A stretch of 64,000 bases of DNA from Candidatus Saccharimonadota bacterium (GCA_027492255.1 JAPUFB010000003.1:201889-265888); one strand, 5' to 3'; shown: positions 23,810 through 32,450, counted from the first letter of the stretch. Numbers and translations: made by a program. Notes: generated by a model not told the origin, from the letters alone.

Positions 23810-24679
23810 ATGGTGCCAAATACCCTCTACCTGCAAATCTTTATCCTACTGAACGCGTTCGTTCTTGGTATTATCGTTACGTTAGTTGTTCAGCATGCCC
23901 GTGCGCATTTTAAGCACAAAAAGGAACAGGTTTTAATGCCAGACAATAAGCCTGAAGATACCCGCTTGCCTCGTTTTAAGGTCCGCGGTATCCGCATGAG
24001 CACTGAAGCAAGAGAGAGGTTGCTTAAAAATGCAGAGGAAAGTTTCGCGAATATCCTCAGCCGTTCAGCCAGCTCACTTGAACAAAATCTACAGGAAAGT
24101 ACTGCTTCATTACGACAGCGCCTCGATGGTCTTGGCTCACAAATCACTAGCGAAGAAATGCGCGAATATCAGCAAACTCTCGATGATCTCCAGCAAAACG
24201 CCCGCAATTCCCTTGGCGGTATGCAATCAATAATTACTGAACATCAGACAGAAATTGTCACAAAATTAGCTGAACATCAAGCACAACTTGAAGCCGAACT
24301 AACAAAACGACACGCACAACTACAAGCCGAGCTCGATGATCGACAGGCTGAACTTGAAGCCGAACTAACAAAACGACAATCAGAGTTACAGACCCAGCTT
24401 GCCGACAGACAGAGTACGCTTGTTGCTGCAGAAACATCGCTCGAACAGGAATTTTCAGAACGCAGAGCGGCACTGCAGGCTGAGCTCGAAAAGGAGTTGT
24501 CTGCAAAAAAATTATTTATTGCTCAGCAGATGGATACAAAAATTGGCGACGTCATCTCTTCTTTTCTGGTAGAAACACTCGGTCACAATGTTGATCTTGG
24601 TGCCCAGAGTCGATATCTAACCGACCAATTAAATGAACATAAAGCCGAGCTTACGGGAAGTATTGTTAATGAATCTTAA
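23810..24679 (+). CDS. long subunit b-like stalk protein (F-ATPase-like)
   Basis: This is a 289-residue protein at the position of atpF. It has an N-terminal membrane helix (about 8-29), a basic cytoplasmic linker, then a very long helical coiled coil (about 60-245). Residues ~160-210 form 11-residue repeats of the type AELTKRQSELQ, the hendecad pattern of right-handed coiled coils seen in F-type b dimers. It is nearly twice the usual ~160 residues. The C-terminal ~45 residues, after FIAQQMDTKIGDVISSFLVETL, probably contact the delta-like subunit. It starts 12 bases after the previous gene behind TAAGGA, and its end overlaps the delta-like gene. Confidence 0.75.
   Translation: MVPNTLYLQIFILLNAFVLGIIVTLVVQHARAHFKHKKEQVLMPDNKPEDTRLPRFKVRGIRMSTEARERLLKNAEESFANILSRSASSLEQNLQESTASLRQRLDGLGSQITSEEMREYQQTLDDLQQNARNSLGGMQSIITEHQTEIVTKLAEHQAQLEAELTKRHAQLQAELDDRQAELEAELTKRQSELQTQLADRQSTLVAAETSLEQEFSERRAALQAELEKELSAKKLFIAQQMDTKIGDVISSFLVETLGHNVDLGAQSRYLTDQLNEHKAELTGSIVNES
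24285..24377 (+). repeat. direct repeat inside the b-like gene
   Basis: Two identical 27-base copies (24285-24311 and 24351-24377) are 66 bases apart, equal to 22 codons or two hendecads. The coiled coil probably grew by in-frame duplication, and its length may vary between strains. Confidence 0.7.
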
Positions 24680-25154
24680 GCTACCTGAGACCATCGCATC
24701 GAAGCAAGATATTTCAACTCTTATAGCTGAGATTAGAGAGTATGCCCAGTGGTTTGAACATGAAACTATCAAGCGACGGATGAATGTTACTGAGCTGTCA
24801 ACACCACCACAGTTCTCAACCACCGCCGTAAGGCTGATTCATGACCTTAGCGTCGAACACACCGTCACTCTTGAGCTTATTACTCAACTCGCAAAAGAAC
24901 TTGAGGTGTATGCGCAAACAGCGCCAAATATCAGTATTACGCTTGCTGCTCCTATTACTCCTAGTGTTAAAGAAGAGCTAGTGCGGTGGTGTCGTGAGAA
25001 TATCTCACCTATGACGCTCGTCAGCTTCACATTCAACACAACGCTACTTGGTGGTTTAGTGGTGCGATACGGAAGTCACGTTTATGATTGGTCATTTCGA
25101 CGTAAGATTCTTGATAATCGAAGCCGGTTAGCAGAGGTATTGCAGCGTGTTTGA
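24669..25154 (+). CDS. atpH: F-ATPase delta-like subunit
   Basis: This is a 161-residue protein at the position of atpH. The N-terminal half is helical. The C-terminal half carries the delta/OSCP signature: SFTFNTTLLGGLVVRYGSHV followed by YDWSFRRKILDNRSRL, corresponding to the family pattern LLGGlvvrvGdkviDgSlr. Delta holds the top of the alpha3beta3 head to the b stalk. ATG 24669 is chosen over an upstream in-frame ATG because GGGAAG lies eight bases before it; it overlaps the b-like gene by 11 bases. The end overlaps atpA by eight bases (GTGTTTGA). Confidence 0.8.
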   Translation: MNLKLPETIASKQDISTLIAEIREYAQWFEHETIKRRMNVTELSTPPQFSTTAVRLIHDLSVEHTVTLELITQLAKELEVYAQTAPNISITLAAPITPSVKEELVRWCRENISPMTLVSFTFNTTLLGGLVVRYGSHVYDWSFRRKILDNRSRLAEVLQRV

Positions 25155-26646
25155 AAACCAACGTTTTCAGCAGCTTGTTGAAGCCGATAACTTAACCGGT
25201 GAAGTTGTTGCTGTTAATCGCTTTATCGTCGAGGTAAGAGGTCTCGAAGGTGTGCATATTGGCGCACAAGTCCTTTTTGAAGATGGGCAGCGTGGTATGG
25301 TCCGAGAAGCATATGGAGCACGTGTTATTCTCTATAATATCGACTCAGAAAACCTCGCGATAGGCACACTTGCCGTTGTAGAATACAACATGTTGAGTAT
25401 TCCTGTTGGTCCCGAACTTGTTGGCCGTGTCGTGAATCCAATGGGCCAACCTCTTGATGGCTTAGGACCTATCCAAACATCACAGACTTCAGGTATTTTT
25501 ACACCCGCACCAGGAATTATGGATAGAAAAATGCTTGATGAACAACTTGTGAGTGGCGTTTCTGCAGTCGATAGCTTTTTTCCAATCGTGCTTGGACAGC
25601 GCATCGCCATCCTTGGCGATAGTAAGTCAGGTAAGAGTACCTTTCTTAGCCAGCTTACTGCCAATCAACAAGGCTCAGACAAAATTGCCGTATATGTACT
25701 CGTTGGAAAACGTAAAGTCGATATTGAACGGCTCCTGGCTGGACTTCGAGACTCTGGCGCCATGGATCATACGATCGTTGTGCTTGCGAACATTTTCGAT
25801 TCACTTACCCAAAGCTATCTTGCGCCATACGCCGCCTGCGCAATGGCAGAATTTCTCTGGTACGGAGGAAAGGACGTCATTATCATGTATGACGACCTCT
25901 CAAGCCATGCCGAAGCATACCGACAATTGTCACTACTCCAAGAAGTTGATCCTGGCCGCGATAGCTATCCGGGTGACATCTTTTACACACACTCCTCGCT
26001 CCTCGAGCGAGCCGGCAAATTACTTTCCAATGATAAAACACTTACCTCTCTACCTGTCGTCTTGACCCCAAATGATGATATTACAGCCTATCTTTCAACT
26101 AATATTATGTCGATTACTGATGGTCAGATCATTTTTGATCTTGGTTATTTTCGAAAGGGCGTTCGCCCAGCGGTTAATGCCGGCCTTTCGGTTTCTCGTG
26201 TTGGTGGTCAAGCTCAAACAAAACGTCAAAAACAACTTTCATCAGCACTCTTTAAGGCATTAGCACATTATCATCAAGCTGAGGAGTTCTCACACTTCTC
26301 TAGTCAATTATCCAAAGAAACTCGTACCGACCTTGCTCGAGGTAAACACCTCTATGCCGCCCTCCAGCAGCCTCCCGAGGAACTCCATTCCCTCCCAGAA
26401 CAGCAACTTATGCTCGAGACAATCATGAAAAGCCCTGACGACCGCGCTATCGACGTTGCTGGTATGAAGATTGCCGTCAAGGAGCTCGCTCAACAGGTTC
26501 AGAATGATGAAGATTACGACAAACTTGAGACTGAACTGCTTGAGCGTTTCGGCGCAAAGCCGCTCGCTCCTGTTGAGGCTGTAAAATCGGAGGATGCAGT
26601 CAACGAGGATGCAAATAAGAAAGAGAAAAAAGATGCGAAGAGCTAA
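25147..26646 (+). CDS. atpA: F1-ATPase alpha-like subunit
   Basis: This is a 499-residue alpha homologue with a beta-barrel (about 1-85), a nucleotide-binding domain with P-loop GDSKSGKST (about 157-165), and a C-terminal helical domain. The alpha marks are SYPGDIFYTHSSLLERAGKL and LSVSRVGGQAQT; Arg351 of the latter corresponds to the arginine finger that completes the catalytic site on beta. The P-loop differs from the usual GDRQTGKT. A Lys/Glu-rich tail of ~25 residues is added at the C-terminus. The start is GTG, overlapping the delta-like stop. It is clearly alpha and not the V/A-type B subunit. Confidence 0.93.
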   Translation: MFENQRFQQLVEADNLTGEVVAVNRFIVEVRGLEGVHIGAQVLFEDGQRGMVREAYGARVILYNIDSENLAIGTLAVVEYNMLSIPVGPELVGRVVNPMGQPLDGLGPIQTSQTSGIFTPAPGIMDRKMLDEQLVSGVSAVDSFFPIVLGQRIAILGDSKSGKSTFLSQLTANQQGSDKIAVYVLVGKRKVDIERLLAGLRDSGAMDHTIVVLANIFDSLTQSYLAPYAACAMAEFLWYGGKDVIIMYDDLSSHAEAYRQLSLLQEVDPGRDSYPGDIFYTHSSLLERAGKLLSNDKTLTSLPVVLTPNDDITAYLSTNIMSITDGQIIFDLGYFRKGVRPAVNAGLSVSRVGGQAQTKRQKQLSSALFKALAHYHQAEEFSHFSSQLSKETRTDLARGKHLYAALQQPPEELHSLPEQQLMLETIMKSPDDRAIDVAGMKIAVKELAQQVQNDEDYDKLETELLERFGAKPLAPVEAVKSEDAVNEDANKKEKKDAKS

Positions 26647-27496
26647 TGTTATCGAGAAGGATACGGCCAGCATTGGCACTCTTAAAGACTTGACAAACGT
26701 CTTTGAAAGTCTCGCGAGTACTCAGGTCGCTAAAGTGAAAAATAGAGCAACTCTTTCAAAACAGTTCTTCCAATTACTCTGGGAACGATATACGGCAATC
26801 CGCGTTGACCCAAAAAAGCGCATTACAAACCGTGAAGAAACCGGTAACGGTCGTAAAGTACTTGTTCTCATCTCAGCTGAAGCGGGCTTGTCCGGCGACC
26901 TTGACCAGCGCATGATCGAATCAATGCAGCAGGAATACGCACGCGGGTCCACCGATATTATTGTGCTTGGAAGTCACGGCGCCAGTCAGCTTACGCAGCG
27001 CGGAATCCCGTATATTCGCTTCTTCCAAGTCCCAGAGTCCGATAGTTATATAAACGTCAATCCCGTCATTGAAGCGGTTTTACCATATTCAAGTATCGCC
27101 GTGTATTATGAAGAGTACCTTTCGCTCGGACAACAAGAAGTGCGCCGCATTGATCTCGTCACGCACATGCAAGACCTTAGCAAAAATGCCGAGGAGGGTG
27201 TCATCACTGCTGATGATACTATCTTTGAGCCCTCACTTGATGAAATCGCCGACCAGATGGAGATCACTATGATGAGCTTAGCCCTAAGTCAGACGATTCT
27301 TGAGTCTGGTCTCGCTCAAGCAGCAAGCCGTTTCAACGCTATGACTGTTGCTGAAGATCGCGCAAGTGAACTTTTAGGAGAATATAGGCTCGAATATCAC
27401 CGTGCCAAACGTTCTGAAAGTGATCGTCGTCTACGTGAAGTACTTGTAGGGATTAAAAAGAAGCGCCGTGAAGCAGCGGCTGCGGGGAATAAATAA
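26633..27496 (+). CDS. atpG: F1-ATPase gamma-like subunit (central shaft)
   Basis: This is a 287-residue gamma homologue. The N-terminal helix (about 1-50) and C-terminal helix (about 225-287) would form the coiled-coil shaft. The conserved C-terminal block is SRFNAMTVAEDRASELLGEY, then YHRAKRSESDRRLREV, corresponding to family YNRARQAxITxELxEI. The Rossmann-like middle contains LVLISAEAGLSGDLDQRM. The C-terminus is unusually basic (KKKRREAAAAGNK). ATG 26633 (MRRANVI) overlaps the alpha gene by 14 bases; further upstream in-frame ATGs have poorly spaced ribosome binding sites. Confidence 0.9.
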   Translation: MRRANVIEKDTASIGTLKDLTNVFESLASTQVAKVKNRATLSKQFFQLLWERYTAIRVDPKKRITNREETGNGRKVLVLISAEAGLSGDLDQRMIESMQQEYARGSTDIIVLGSHGASQLTQRGIPYIRFFQVPESDSYINVNPVIEAVLPYSSIAVYYEEYLSLGQQEVRRIDLVTHMQDLSKNAEEGVITADDTIFEPSLDEIADQMEITMMSLALSQTILESGLAQAASRFNAMTVAEDRASELLGEYRLEYHRAKRSESDRRLREVLVGIKKKRREAAAAGNK

Positions 27497-28896
27497 TGAA
27501 TCAGTCGGAACTCAAGAAGGAAGATTTTATAGGCAGCATCGCTTCAATTCGCGGCCTCACGGTTGAAGTAGAAGTTCAAGGAACCAAACCTGATACAAAA
27601 GAGTTACTTGCTGTACAAGACCTCCCTAGTGCTTTTATTGAAGCGAACTTCTTCCGCGGCAGTCACGTCGTCTGTCTTAATCTTAATAATAATTCTGAAA
27701 TCCACTGCGGACAAAAAATTTACCGCACACACCAAAGAGTCACTGTGCCTGTCGGAGAAAAAACAATGGGACGCGTATTTAATGCTCTTGGCGAACCTCT
27801 GGATAAGGGTGAGCCAATTAATGAATTGCGTCGCCCAATCACCGTTCCGAGCGGAACAACGAGCTACCGCTCAAGCAAGAAACTAGAGATGCTCGAAACA
27901 GGTCTTAAGGTGATCGACTTCCTCACGCCTTTTGTTAAAGGCCGCAAAATTGGCATCATCGGTGGTGCCGGTGTCGGTAAAACCGTCCTTACGATGGAGA
28001 TGATCCACAACGTGACGCGTAGTGAAAAAAGTCTTTCGATCTACTGCGGTGTTGGTGAGCGTATTCGCGAAGGCAATGAGCTCTATGAAACACTTAAGGA
28101 TACGGATGTCCTCAAGAATACAGTGATGTTCTTTGGACAGATGGACGCAACGCCAGCTATTCGCTCAATGGTAGCTCCGGCCGCCGCAACGGCTGCCGAA
28201 TATTTCCGCGATGAAGAAGGACGCGATATCTTGTTCTTTATTGATAATATTTACCGACACGTCCAGGCAATGACAGAGATGTCCACTAATCTTGGCCTTA
28301 TTCCGAGCGAAGGCGGCTATAGCCCGATGGTATTCTCTGATCTTCGTCGTCTCCAGGATCGTCTAAGTTCAACCGAACAAGGCACAATCACGAGTGTCCA
28401 GGCAGTGTATATTCCTGCAGACGACCTCTCTGACCCGGCTGTCCAGGCTATTTCACAGCAGCTTGATTCGGTGCTCGTACTTGACCGATCTATTGCGGAG
28501 CAAGGTATTCGTCCGGCAGTGAATCTTTTGAAAACAACTAGCTCCCTTTTAACACCTGATATTGTCGGTGAACGGCATTACCGCCTGGCTGAAAAAGTTC
28601 AAGCTGTTATGCAAAAATACGATTCACTCAAAAACATCATTGCAATCGTTGGTGAAAATGAGCTGAGCCCAGAAGATCGCAAGGACTATCAAAATGCGAA
28701 AAAGCTTATTCAGTTCTTTTCGCAAAACTTCTCAGTGGCTGAAAAATTCTCTGGTCAACCGGGAGAGTACTATACTCTTGAACAAACGCTTGACGGTATC
28801 GAAGAGATTTTAACGGGCAAACCAGCCGAAGAAAAGTCAAGTGAGCAAGCGGTTGAAACACCTAAAACTGAAGGTAATGAGACTAAAACGAGCTAA
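27496..28896 (+). CDS. atpD: F1-ATPase beta-like catalytic subunit
   Basis: This is a 466-residue beta homologue with the catalytic residues intact: P-loop GGAGVGKTVL (from about residue 156), the catalytic Glu188 and its Arg in GVGERIREGNELY, Walker B ILFFIDN, and the ENELSPEDR form of the DELSEED lever (about 387-395). Some normally invariant segments differ. GMNEPPGAR reads GQMDATPAIR, and LPSAVGYQPTL reads IPSEGGYSPMVF. It should hydrolyse ATP. An acidic/Ser-rich C-terminal tail is present. It begins on the gamma stop (TAATG) and ends on the epsilon start in the same way. Confidence 0.95.
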   Translation: MNQSELKKEDFIGSIASIRGLTVEVEVQGTKPDTKELLAVQDLPSAFIEANFFRGSHVVCLNLNNNSEIHCGQKIYRTHQRVTVPVGEKTMGRVFNALGEPLDKGEPINELRRPITVPSGTTSYRSSKKLEMLETGLKVIDFLTPFVKGRKIGIIGGAGVGKTVLTMEMIHNVTRSEKSLSIYCGVGERIREGNELYETLKDTDVLKNTVMFFGQMDATPAIRSMVAPAAATAAEYFRDEEGRDILFFIDNIYRHVQAMTEMSTNLGLIPSEGGYSPMVFSDLRRLQDRLSSTEQGTITSVQAVYIPADDLSDPAVQAISQQLDSVLVLDRSIAEQGIRPAVNLLKTTSSLLTPDIVGERHYRLAEKVQAVMQKYDSLKNIIAIVGENELSPEDRKDYQNAKKLIQFFSQNFSVAEKFSGQPGEYYTLEQTLDGIEEILTGKPAEEKSSEQAVETPKTEGNETKTS

Positions 28897-29165
28897 TGTC
28901 AAAGAATAGCGCAATACTCAATAAAATAAACGTGATCGCCCGGGCACCTTTCCAGGTATATTACGAGGGCGAAGCCGACTCTCTATCAGCGACTAACCGC
29001 ATCGGAAAATTTGATATATTACCAGGGCATGCCGACTTCTTTTCAGTCTTACATCCTGGTGATATTGTTATTCAAAATGGCGACGCCGAACCGACCATAT
29101 TTCCTATCGTCAACGGTATTATCACTGTGAGGGATAACGAAGTCAGACTATTTGTTAATATGTAG
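28896..29165 (+). CDS. atpC: truncated F1 epsilon-like subunit
   Basis: This is an 89-residue protein holding only the N-terminal beta-sandwich of epsilon: FQVYYEGEADSLSATNRIGK, then FDILPGHADFFSVLHPGDI and FPIVNGIITVRDNEVRLFV, matching the family pattern GxxGilpgHapl and GgvveVxxNxvtvl. The C-terminal two-helix domain, which in typical epsilon can inhibit ATP hydrolysis, is missing. Epsilon normally joins gamma to the c-ring, so here it may join the shaft to the c-like hairpin of the first gene product. It is the last gene of the operon. Confidence 0.88.
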   Translation: MSKNSAILNKINVIARAPFQVYYEGEADSLSATNRIGKFDILPGHADFFSVLHPGDIVIQNGDAEPTIFPIVNGIITVRDNEVRLFVNM

Positions 29166-29196
29166 CGCTGCTGGCAGTGCGTTGTATCAAGCGCTA
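29163..29196. other. inverted repeat between convergent genes
   Basis: TAGCGCT (29163-29169, containing the epsilon stop codon) and AGCGCTA (29190-29196) can form a stem. There is no T-run, so termination is possible but unproven. Confidence 0.35.
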
Positions 29197-29201
29197 GCAC
29201 C

Positions 29202-30227
29202 CTATTGCATCACAATATAATCAAACGCGTATCCGTTTGGTCCAGGAATGTCGTTAGTGCCAATTGAAAAACCGCTCGCTGTACGATTCACGTAGACATT
29301 GCGCATACCAGCACCGATAGCGGTTACGATAACTCGCGGTGAACTACTGAACGCTCGTTCAAATGTTATATTTGCAAGAATCCCACTTGAGCCGCCCACG
29401 CCGACATTTACCGCAACAGTTCCAGCGGCATCACTGCCGCTAATAGAAACTGTACCCGCAGGACCAACGGCTGATCCGGCACTCACACTTGGCGCATTAC
29501 CCCTCGTAATAATATGTCCACCTATCGTCAAGGTTGTATCCGAAGTCAGGCTGCTCGCTTGGAAATTACGAACAGAGAGAGTTCCACCAACTGCCAAGCT
29601 GCCGGCAATATTAACATTGTTATTAACCGTCAATAATTGACTCATCGTGACAGTGCCTTGAAATTTAGCCGAACCGTTGCTCGTCAGGTCTTGCAGGATT
29701 GCAAGCTTATTAAACTTCGTATCACCACTGACGTTCAGAGTATTAATATCAACCGTACCTGCCTGTAGTTTCGTGATACTTGCATCATTAGCTGTGAGCG
29801 CGCCATTGAGATTGGTTGTACCTGAAACCGTAGCATCATTTGCAATAGTGACTTTTCCATTAAAGGTAGCTGATGGCCCCACTGTCAATTGTGCTCCTGC
29901 GTCTGTCACGTTATTACGACTCATACCAAGCTTGTCAAGCGTCGCTTGATTGAGTGCAACTTCACCGATGCTTACTTCGCTAGATTTCTGTTGTCCCTGC
30001 ATCACGAAATAAATAATACCGATATTGACCGCTATCACTGCTGCGATAACGCCCAGCCCAATAAAAGTTGCTTTGTGGCTTGGTCGATAGGTTGTACGTT
30101 TAAATAGTACTGGTTTTACTGCAGCATTCTTAGCAGCAGTCTCGATCGCTGACGATCCTTCAGCAGGTGCCTGCAGCATTTCTGGCTGCGGCTGATTAGA
30201 TTCATCTGGCTTCGTATCTTCGGGCAT
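29202..30227 (-). CDS. membrane-anchored tail-fibre-like surface protein
   Basis: This is a 341-residue type II membrane protein: an acidic Pro/Glu-rich cytoplasmic N-terminus (about 1-50), one membrane helix (about 52-75) and an extracytoplasmic stalk. Residues ~100-235 are short repeats of the kind FNGKVTIANDATVSGTTNL and INTLNVSGDTKF, typical of trimeric beta-helical phage tail fibres and CPR surface proteins. The C-terminal ~90 residues form a separate beta domain (ILANITFERAFSSSPRVIVT) that could be a receptor-binding tip. It converges on the F1-like operon with a 36-base gap. Adhesion is inferred from architecture. Confidence 0.75.
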   Translation of the reverse strand: MPEDTKPDESNQPQPEMLQAPAEGSSAIETAAKNAAVKPVLFKRTTYRPSHKATFIGLGVIAAVIAVNIGIIYFVMQGQQKSSEVSIGEVALNQATLDKLGMSRNNVTDAGAQLTVGPSATFNGKVTIANDATVSGTTNLNGALTANDASITKLQAGTVDINTLNVSGDTKFNKLAILQDLTSNGSAKFQGTVTMSQLLTVNNNVNIAGSLAVGGTLSVRNFQASSLTSDTTLTIGGHIITRGNAPSVSAGSAVGPAGTVSISGSDAAGTVAVNVGVGGSSGILANITFERAFSSSPRVIVTAIGAGMRNVYVNRTASGFSIGTNDIPGPNGYAFDYIVMQ

Positions 30228-30322
30228 AATGTAATACTGTTAGTATACTATAGCGCTTACGGCTATTCATAACTCGCGACTCTCCTGATGATTTAGCGAT
30301 CCCTTGTAGTAGCTGTCTCTGC

Positions 30323-30328
30323 TACAAT
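30323..30328 (+). promoter_or_regulatory. -10 box (TGCTACAAT), leaderless
   Basis: TACAAT with an upstream TGC ends seven bases before the ATG at 30336. No ribosome binding site is present. Confidence 0.55.
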
Positions 30329-30335
30329 AGAGCTT

Positions 30336-31058
30336 ATGGTACGGAGGATACTATTGTTTACGTTCGCTGTTAGCCTTATGACAAATTTTGTCGTATTGAC
30401 AGTGACCGCTGCTGACCCAGCATCTGCCAGTTACCGTCTTGATGAAAGCGGTATCGGTAACGGCAATATGCTCCAAGCCAGTTCAACAAGTTACCGGGCG
30501 TATGATAATGCAGGAGATATCGGTATTGGTTTTAGCCAATCAAGTGGCTACCGCGTACTATCGGGCGCGCTAACAGGTCATGATCCAACATTGGCCTTTT
30601 CGGTTAACACGTCAACAGCAAATTTTGGCCTTTTCACACCAGCCCAAGCCTCAACGGCGACTGCAACATTCTCTGTAAAAAATTACACCTCATACGGGTA
30701 TGTCGTCCAGATAGAGGGTGATCCGCCAACTAACGATGGGTATTCTCTTAAAAATATGGACGTCACCGGCCCTTCTCAAAATGGCGTAGAACAGTTCGGG
30801 GTTAACCTAGTTGCGAATACAGCACCTGTCTCATTTGGAGCAAATCCGGATAATGGATCGTTTGGTTTTGGCTCAGTGTTACCCGATTATGCAACCGCTA
30901 ATAGTTATCGTTATATTAATGGTGAAATCATTGCGAAAGCCGATAAGGAGTCGGGTGAAACCCTCTATACAATAAGTTATCTTATTAATGTTGCCGCATT
31001 AACACCCGGTGGAACCTATAGAACAAGTCAAACTCTCATTGTGACTGGTACGTATTAA
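30336..31058 (+). CDS. secreted WxL-like surface protein
   Basis: This is a 240-residue exported protein with a signal peptide (about 1-27, ending TVTAADPASA). It then has a segment SASYRLDESGIGNGNMLQAS and a beta-sandwich domain. The C-terminal part (VEQFGVNLVAN ... ISYLINVAALTPGGTYRTSQ) shares a pattern with the two following proteins: a QFG-NL strand, a Y-R-YIN/VSS strand and a final Y-YxxNV...GxYxTxxTxI strand. It has no membrane anchor. By architecture and by the DUF916-like partner gene at 33598 it resembles WxL-type proteins that coat the wall; homology is inferred. Confidence 0.65.
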   Translation: MVRRILLFTFAVSLMTNFVVLTVTAADPASASYRLDESGIGNGNMLQASSTSYRAYDNAGDIGIGFSQSSGYRVLSGALTGHDPTLAFSVNTSTANFGLFTPAQASTATATFSVKNYTSYGYVVQIEGDPPTNDGYSLKNMDVTGPSQNGVEQFGVNLVANTAPVSFGANPDNGSFGFGSVLPDYATANSYRYINGEIIAKADKESGETLYTISYLINVAALTPGGTYRTSQTLIVTGTY

Positions 31059-31106
31059 GTTATTTTTTAAAGTTATCCACAGGCTGAAATTATATGCAAA
31101 ATATAG

Positions 31107-31136
31107 TTGACGTCTTGATAAAGCTCGTGCTATTAT
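31107..31136 (+). promoter_or_regulatory. promoter of the first WxL-like paralogue
   Basis: TTGACG-N18-TATTAT. The spacer end AAAGCTCGTGC is nearly the same as in the promoter at 32414-32443. Confidence 0.65.
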
Positions 31137-31168
31137 GCTGAAGTAAACAAATTTAAAACAAAAATAAT

Positions 31169-32371
31169 ATGAGTAAACACCACCACATCTCAAAAACCCC
31201 GCTTCTGTTTGCTGTCCTCCTGATGGCAACGCTTGTTATACAAGTAATCCTACCAAAACAAAGCTTCGCAGCGCAGATTACAGCTCGTAGCTTAACTCTT
31301 GAGAAATCCTCAAGTGATTTGACAAAATATGGCGGCTCTCGTGCAAGTGGTATGGTTGGCGGTGGTGGTACGGTAGATCATTTCTTCCAGTTTACTCTCC
31401 CTGGTGGTAATAGTGTCGGATCAATCAAGTTTCAATATTGCACAACTGCGGCAACGACTACCCTTCTTGACTGTACCGTTCCGGCTGGGCTAAACACAAC
31501 AAGTATTACCGTCACAACCGAAACAGGCTGGTCGGGTGTGGCCGTTAATAATACGACAAATGGTGTACCTTATATATATAAGGCCGGTGGCGCAACTGCT
31601 GTTGGCGCTAACCAAGCAGTCACCTATCGACTTCATAATGTTGTAAACCCTAGCGCAAATAATACTTCCTTCTACGTTCGCATCACGACATACAACTCAA
31701 CCGATACGACAGGCGCGGAACTTGATCGTGGTGTCGTAACCGCCTCAACGGCTGAAGCTATCGTACTTGACGGAACGATGCCTGAATCACTCGTCTTCTG
31801 TACTGGCGAAACGATCGCAACCACAGCTGGCGTTCCAGACTGTGCAAGCCCTCTCAACACCGATGGTATCATTAGCTTTGACAGACTCTTCTCCCCTGCA
31901 GATACTGCTATAGCAACCTCCCAGATGGCCGCATCAACTAACGCCGGTGGTGGCTATGCAATCACAGTCAATGGTACGACGCTTATGTCAGGTACTAATT
32001 TCATCGATGCTATCGATGGTGCTGATCCGAACGATAGTCGTCTAGGTATAAGCCAGTTCGGCTTGAATCTTGTACTTAACGGTGCAGATAGCGCAGACTT
32101 AACCGACCCAGATGTTGGGGCGAATGTTGCCCCTGCCTATGATGGTGCAAATTATCGTGGAGCGCCAGTTGCCGCTTCGGGATATGACGTCAAGGACCAA
32201 TATCGATACGTATCCAGTGAGGTTGTTGCTAATAGCTCTTCCGCGGGTGCTGGCCAAGGCGCAACTAATGCTCAAATCTACACTGTATCATATATAGCAA
32301 ACGTCCCAGGTAATCAGCCTGCCGGTAACTACACTACTACCCTCACGTATATCTGCACTCCAACCTTCTAA
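31169..32371 (+). CDS. secreted WxL-like surface protein, paralogue A
   Basis: This is a 400-residue exported protein with a signal peptide (about 8-34). The N-terminal beta domain contains DHFFQFTLPGGNSVGSIKFQ and a disulfide-type CTTAATTTLLDC pair. The conserved segment MPESLVFCTGETI comes next, with a second Cys in GVPDC. The C-terminal domain starts QMAASTNAGGGYAITVNG and ends YTVSYIANVPGNQPAGNYTT, then CTPTF. It is strongly similar to the next gene product. The leader between promoter and ATG has no Shine-Dalgarno site. The cysteines suggest dependence on the exported DsbA-like enzyme. Confidence 0.7.
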   Translation: MSKHHHISKTPLLFAVLLMATLVIQVILPKQSFAAQITARSLTLEKSSSDLTKYGGSRASGMVGGGGTVDHFFQFTLPGGNSVGSIKFQYCTTAATTTLLDCTVPAGLNTTSITVTTETGWSGVAVNNTTNGVPYIYKAGGATAVGANQAVTYRLHNVVNPSANNTSFYVRITTYNSTDTTGAELDRGVVTASTAEAIVLDGTMPESLVFCTGETIATTAGVPDCASPLNTDGIISFDRLFSPADTAIATSQMAASTNAGGGYAITVNGTTLMSGTNFIDAIDGADPNDSRLGISQFGLNLVLNGADSADLTDPDVGANVAPAYDGANYRGAPVAASGYDVKDQYRYVSSEVVANSSSAGAGQGATNAQIYTVSYIANVPGNQPAGNYTTTLTYICTPTF

Positions 32372-32413
32372 CTCTGGTGAAGCCCACTCAAGAAAAATAG
32401 TTTCGTGATTTTG

Positions 32414-32443
32414 TTGACCCTCCTGTAAAGCTCATGCTACAAT
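32414..32443 (+). promoter_or_regulatory. promoter of paralogue B, leaderless
   Basis: TTGACC-N18-TACAAT with an upstream TGC; TACAAT ends seven bases before ATG 32451. Confidence 0.7.
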
Positions 32444-32450
32444 TGACCTC

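Noticed and set aside
24285-24377. Direct repeats in the b-like gene as a CRISPR or mobile-element signal
   Set aside because: There are only two copies, in frame with the 11-residue protein repeat, so they reflect coiled-coil duplication.
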